A stretch of DNA of 64,000 bases from Rhodococcus_G sp042879035 (lineage in GTDB: Bacteria > Actinomycetota > Actinomycetes > Mycobacteriales > Mycobacteriaceae): the NCBI RefSeq assembly GCF_042879035.1, contig NZ_JBIAOU010000001.1, forward strand, positions 496,001-560,000, in the 5' to 3' direction. Each line of letters begins with the position of its first letter. Position 1 is the stretch's first letter. The notes under the pieces were generated by a model. The model made no database searches. It saw nothing but the letters and a program-made list of their open reading frames with translations, and had not been told where the DNA came from. The position numbers and the translations under genes are program-made. Below are positions 41,901 through 44,900 of this stretch, piece after piece.

Positions 41901-44900
41901 AGCGGCGAATACGCGGCCGAGCGATCCGGGACGAGAGCGTCCACCACATTCTCGAAGGGCACCTCGGCACGACCGAACGCCGCCAGATCCGCGTCCCGAG
42001 TGAGGGCGAGCACCTCGGCGAACGTCGCGGTGGGTTCCACGGCCGTGCGCAGAACGAGCGTGTTGACGAACATCCCGACGAGATCGTCGAGTGACTCCTC
42101 ACCTCGCCCCGCGATCGGTGTTCCGACCGCGATGTCCGCGGATCCGCTCAGCCGCGCCGACAACACCGCCAGCGCCGCGTGCATCACCATGAACATCGTG
42201 GCGCCGCCCCGACGCGCGAGCAGGACGAGTTCGCGATGCACGTGCGCCGACACCGAGAATCGCACGGTGTCCCCGCGCAACGACCTGTCCGCCGGCCTCG
42301 GCCGATCCAGTGGCAGGTCGATCGCCTGCGGCAGGCCGGCCAGCACCTGCTTCCAGTGGTCCAACTGCGTGGACACGAGGCTGTCGGGATCCCGGTCGCT
42401 GCCGAGGACCTCCCGCTGCCACAGGCTGTAGTCGGCGTACTGCACCGGCAGCGGGAGCAGGTTCGGTGCCTGCCCGTGGACCCGTGCGTCGTAGGCGGCC
42501 GTCAGGTCACGGGCGAGCGGAGCCAGTGACGCTCCGTCCGCCGAGATGTGGTGCACCACCAGCACCAGAACGTGCACGTCGGGGGCGGTCCGGAACAGGG
42601 CACCACGGAGGGGCACCTCGGCGCTCACGTCGAACCCCCGAGTGGCCAGGTCGGCGATCGCTGCGCGCAGTGCCTCCTCGTCGCCGACGAATCTCGGTGT
42701 CAGATCCGGAACCACCGACCCCGGCGCCACGATCACCTGATGCGGTCCGTCCGCCGACGCCGGGTACACGGTGCGGAGCGATTCGTGTCGTTCGACGAGA
42801 TCCGCCACCGCTGCGCGGAGCGCCTCCACGCGGAGGGTTCCGGACAGGCGTACCGCCATCGGAATGTTGTATGCCGGCGACGAGGTGTCCAGTTGATCGA
42901 CGATCCACATGCGTTGCTGCGCAGGCGACAGCGGAATTCGGTCCGGACGCTCCTGCGCCACCAGCCTCGGGCGGTCGCGGTGCCTCGGGTCCGCGCGGTC
43001 GATCCGCCGCGCCAGGGCTTCCACCGTCGGCGCCTCGAACAGGGTCCGTACATCGAGATCCGCGTCCACCGCGGCGTTAACCCGCGCGACCACCCTGGTC
43101 GCGACCAGCGAATTTCCTCCGAGATCGACGAAGTTGTCGTCGAGCCCGACGCGCTGCGCGCTCAGGACATCCGCGAACACCCGCGCAACCGCCTGCTCCA
43201 CCGGATCCGTCGGAGCACGGTACGCGGGCGCCGTGGACAGGAAGTCCGGTGCGGGCAGCGCCGCACGGTCGAGTTTGCCCGCCGGTGTCAGCGGCATCGC
43301 GTCCAGCACCACGACGGCGGAGGGAACCATGTACGCGGGCAACAGCTTTCCGGCATGGTCCGACAACTCGGCGGGCGCGATCGGTGGCCCGGTTGTCGGG
43401 AGTACGTACGACACGAGCACCGTCTCACCGGACGGCGCCGTGCGCGGCGTCGTCACGGCCGTCCGCACGCGGGGATGGGTCTGCAGGACCGTGTCGATCT
43501 CACCCGGCTCGACACGGAAGCCGCGCAGCTTCACCTGGAAGTCGCTGCGGCCCAGGTACTCGAGCGTGCGATCGGTCCGCCACCGCACCACGTCACCTGT
43601 TCGGTACATCCGGTCGCCGGGTTCACCGTACGGATCGGCCACGAACCGTTCGGCCGTCAACGCGGGTTTGCCGTGATAGCCGCGCGCGAGGGCGTCGCCC
43701 GCAAGGTACAGCTCCCCGGCGACGCCGATCGGTACCGGATTCAATCGCGCGTCGAGGACGACCTCCCGGACACCGCGCAGGGGCCCGCCGACGGTGACGG
43801 CTCCCCCCGGTGACATCGGTGCACTGATGTTCGACGCGACGGTGGCCTCGGTCGGCCCGTACGCATTGAGCAACCTCCGGCCCCCTTCTCGGGAACTCGG
43901 GACCGTCGGTGGTGCGGCCCACCGCTGTACCAGTGCAGGCGGGCACGCCTCACCGCCGCACATCACGCTCCGAAGGTCGCCGAGCCCGTCCGGCTCGATC
44001 GTCCCGAGCGCCGCGGTCGTGACGAATCCGTGGGTGACCCGCTGCGACTCGAGCAGCCGGGACAGCTCCTGCCCGCCGTAGATCGTGGGCGCGGCGATCA
44101 CCATGGTGGCTCCGGCACCGAATGCCTGCAGGTACTCGAGGACGGACGCGTCGAAACTCGGCGTCGACAGGTGCAGCGTCCGTGACTCGCTCGTCACGCC
44201 GAGTCGGGAACGTTGCTCGGCGGCAAGGCTGTCCAGGCCACGATGGGTGACCGAGACTCCCTTGGGCAGGCCGGTGGACCCGGAGGTGTAGATCAGGTAG
44301 GCCGGATTCTCGATGCGAAGCGGCCGGGCCCGCTCGGCGTCGGTGACGTCGGACACCGGCTGCGCCCTGCACCCGGCCCGGAACTCGTCGTCGTCGAGCA
44401 CCAGCCACGGTGTCGAGTCCGGCAGCCGGGAACGCTCGGCCGACACCGTCACACCCACCGCTGCCCCGGAGTCGCTGAGCATGTGCGCTGTTCGCTCGGG
44501 CGGATAGTTGGGGTCGACAGGCACGAATGCCGCGCCCGACTTGGTCACCGCGAGCATCGCCAGGACCGACTCGACCGACCGGGTCAGGGCCAGCGCCACG
44601 CGGTCCTCCGGCCCGATGCCGCGTCCGGCCAGGACGCGCGCCAGCTGGTTCGAGCGTTCGTCCAGTTCTCGATACGTCACCTCGACATCGCGATAGACGA
44701 GCGCGATGCCTGCGGGATGTGCGCGCGCCGCCGCGGCGAACAGTTCGGGCAGCAGGCGTTGCGGGCGGCCCGGTGCGCCACGGACCGGGACCAGGTCGGC
44801 GCGTTCGGACTCGGAGAGAATGTCGATCCCGCCGACGTCGATTCCCGGGTCGATGCCGACGGTCTCGAGGATTCGACGCAGCCGCACACCGAGCCGCATC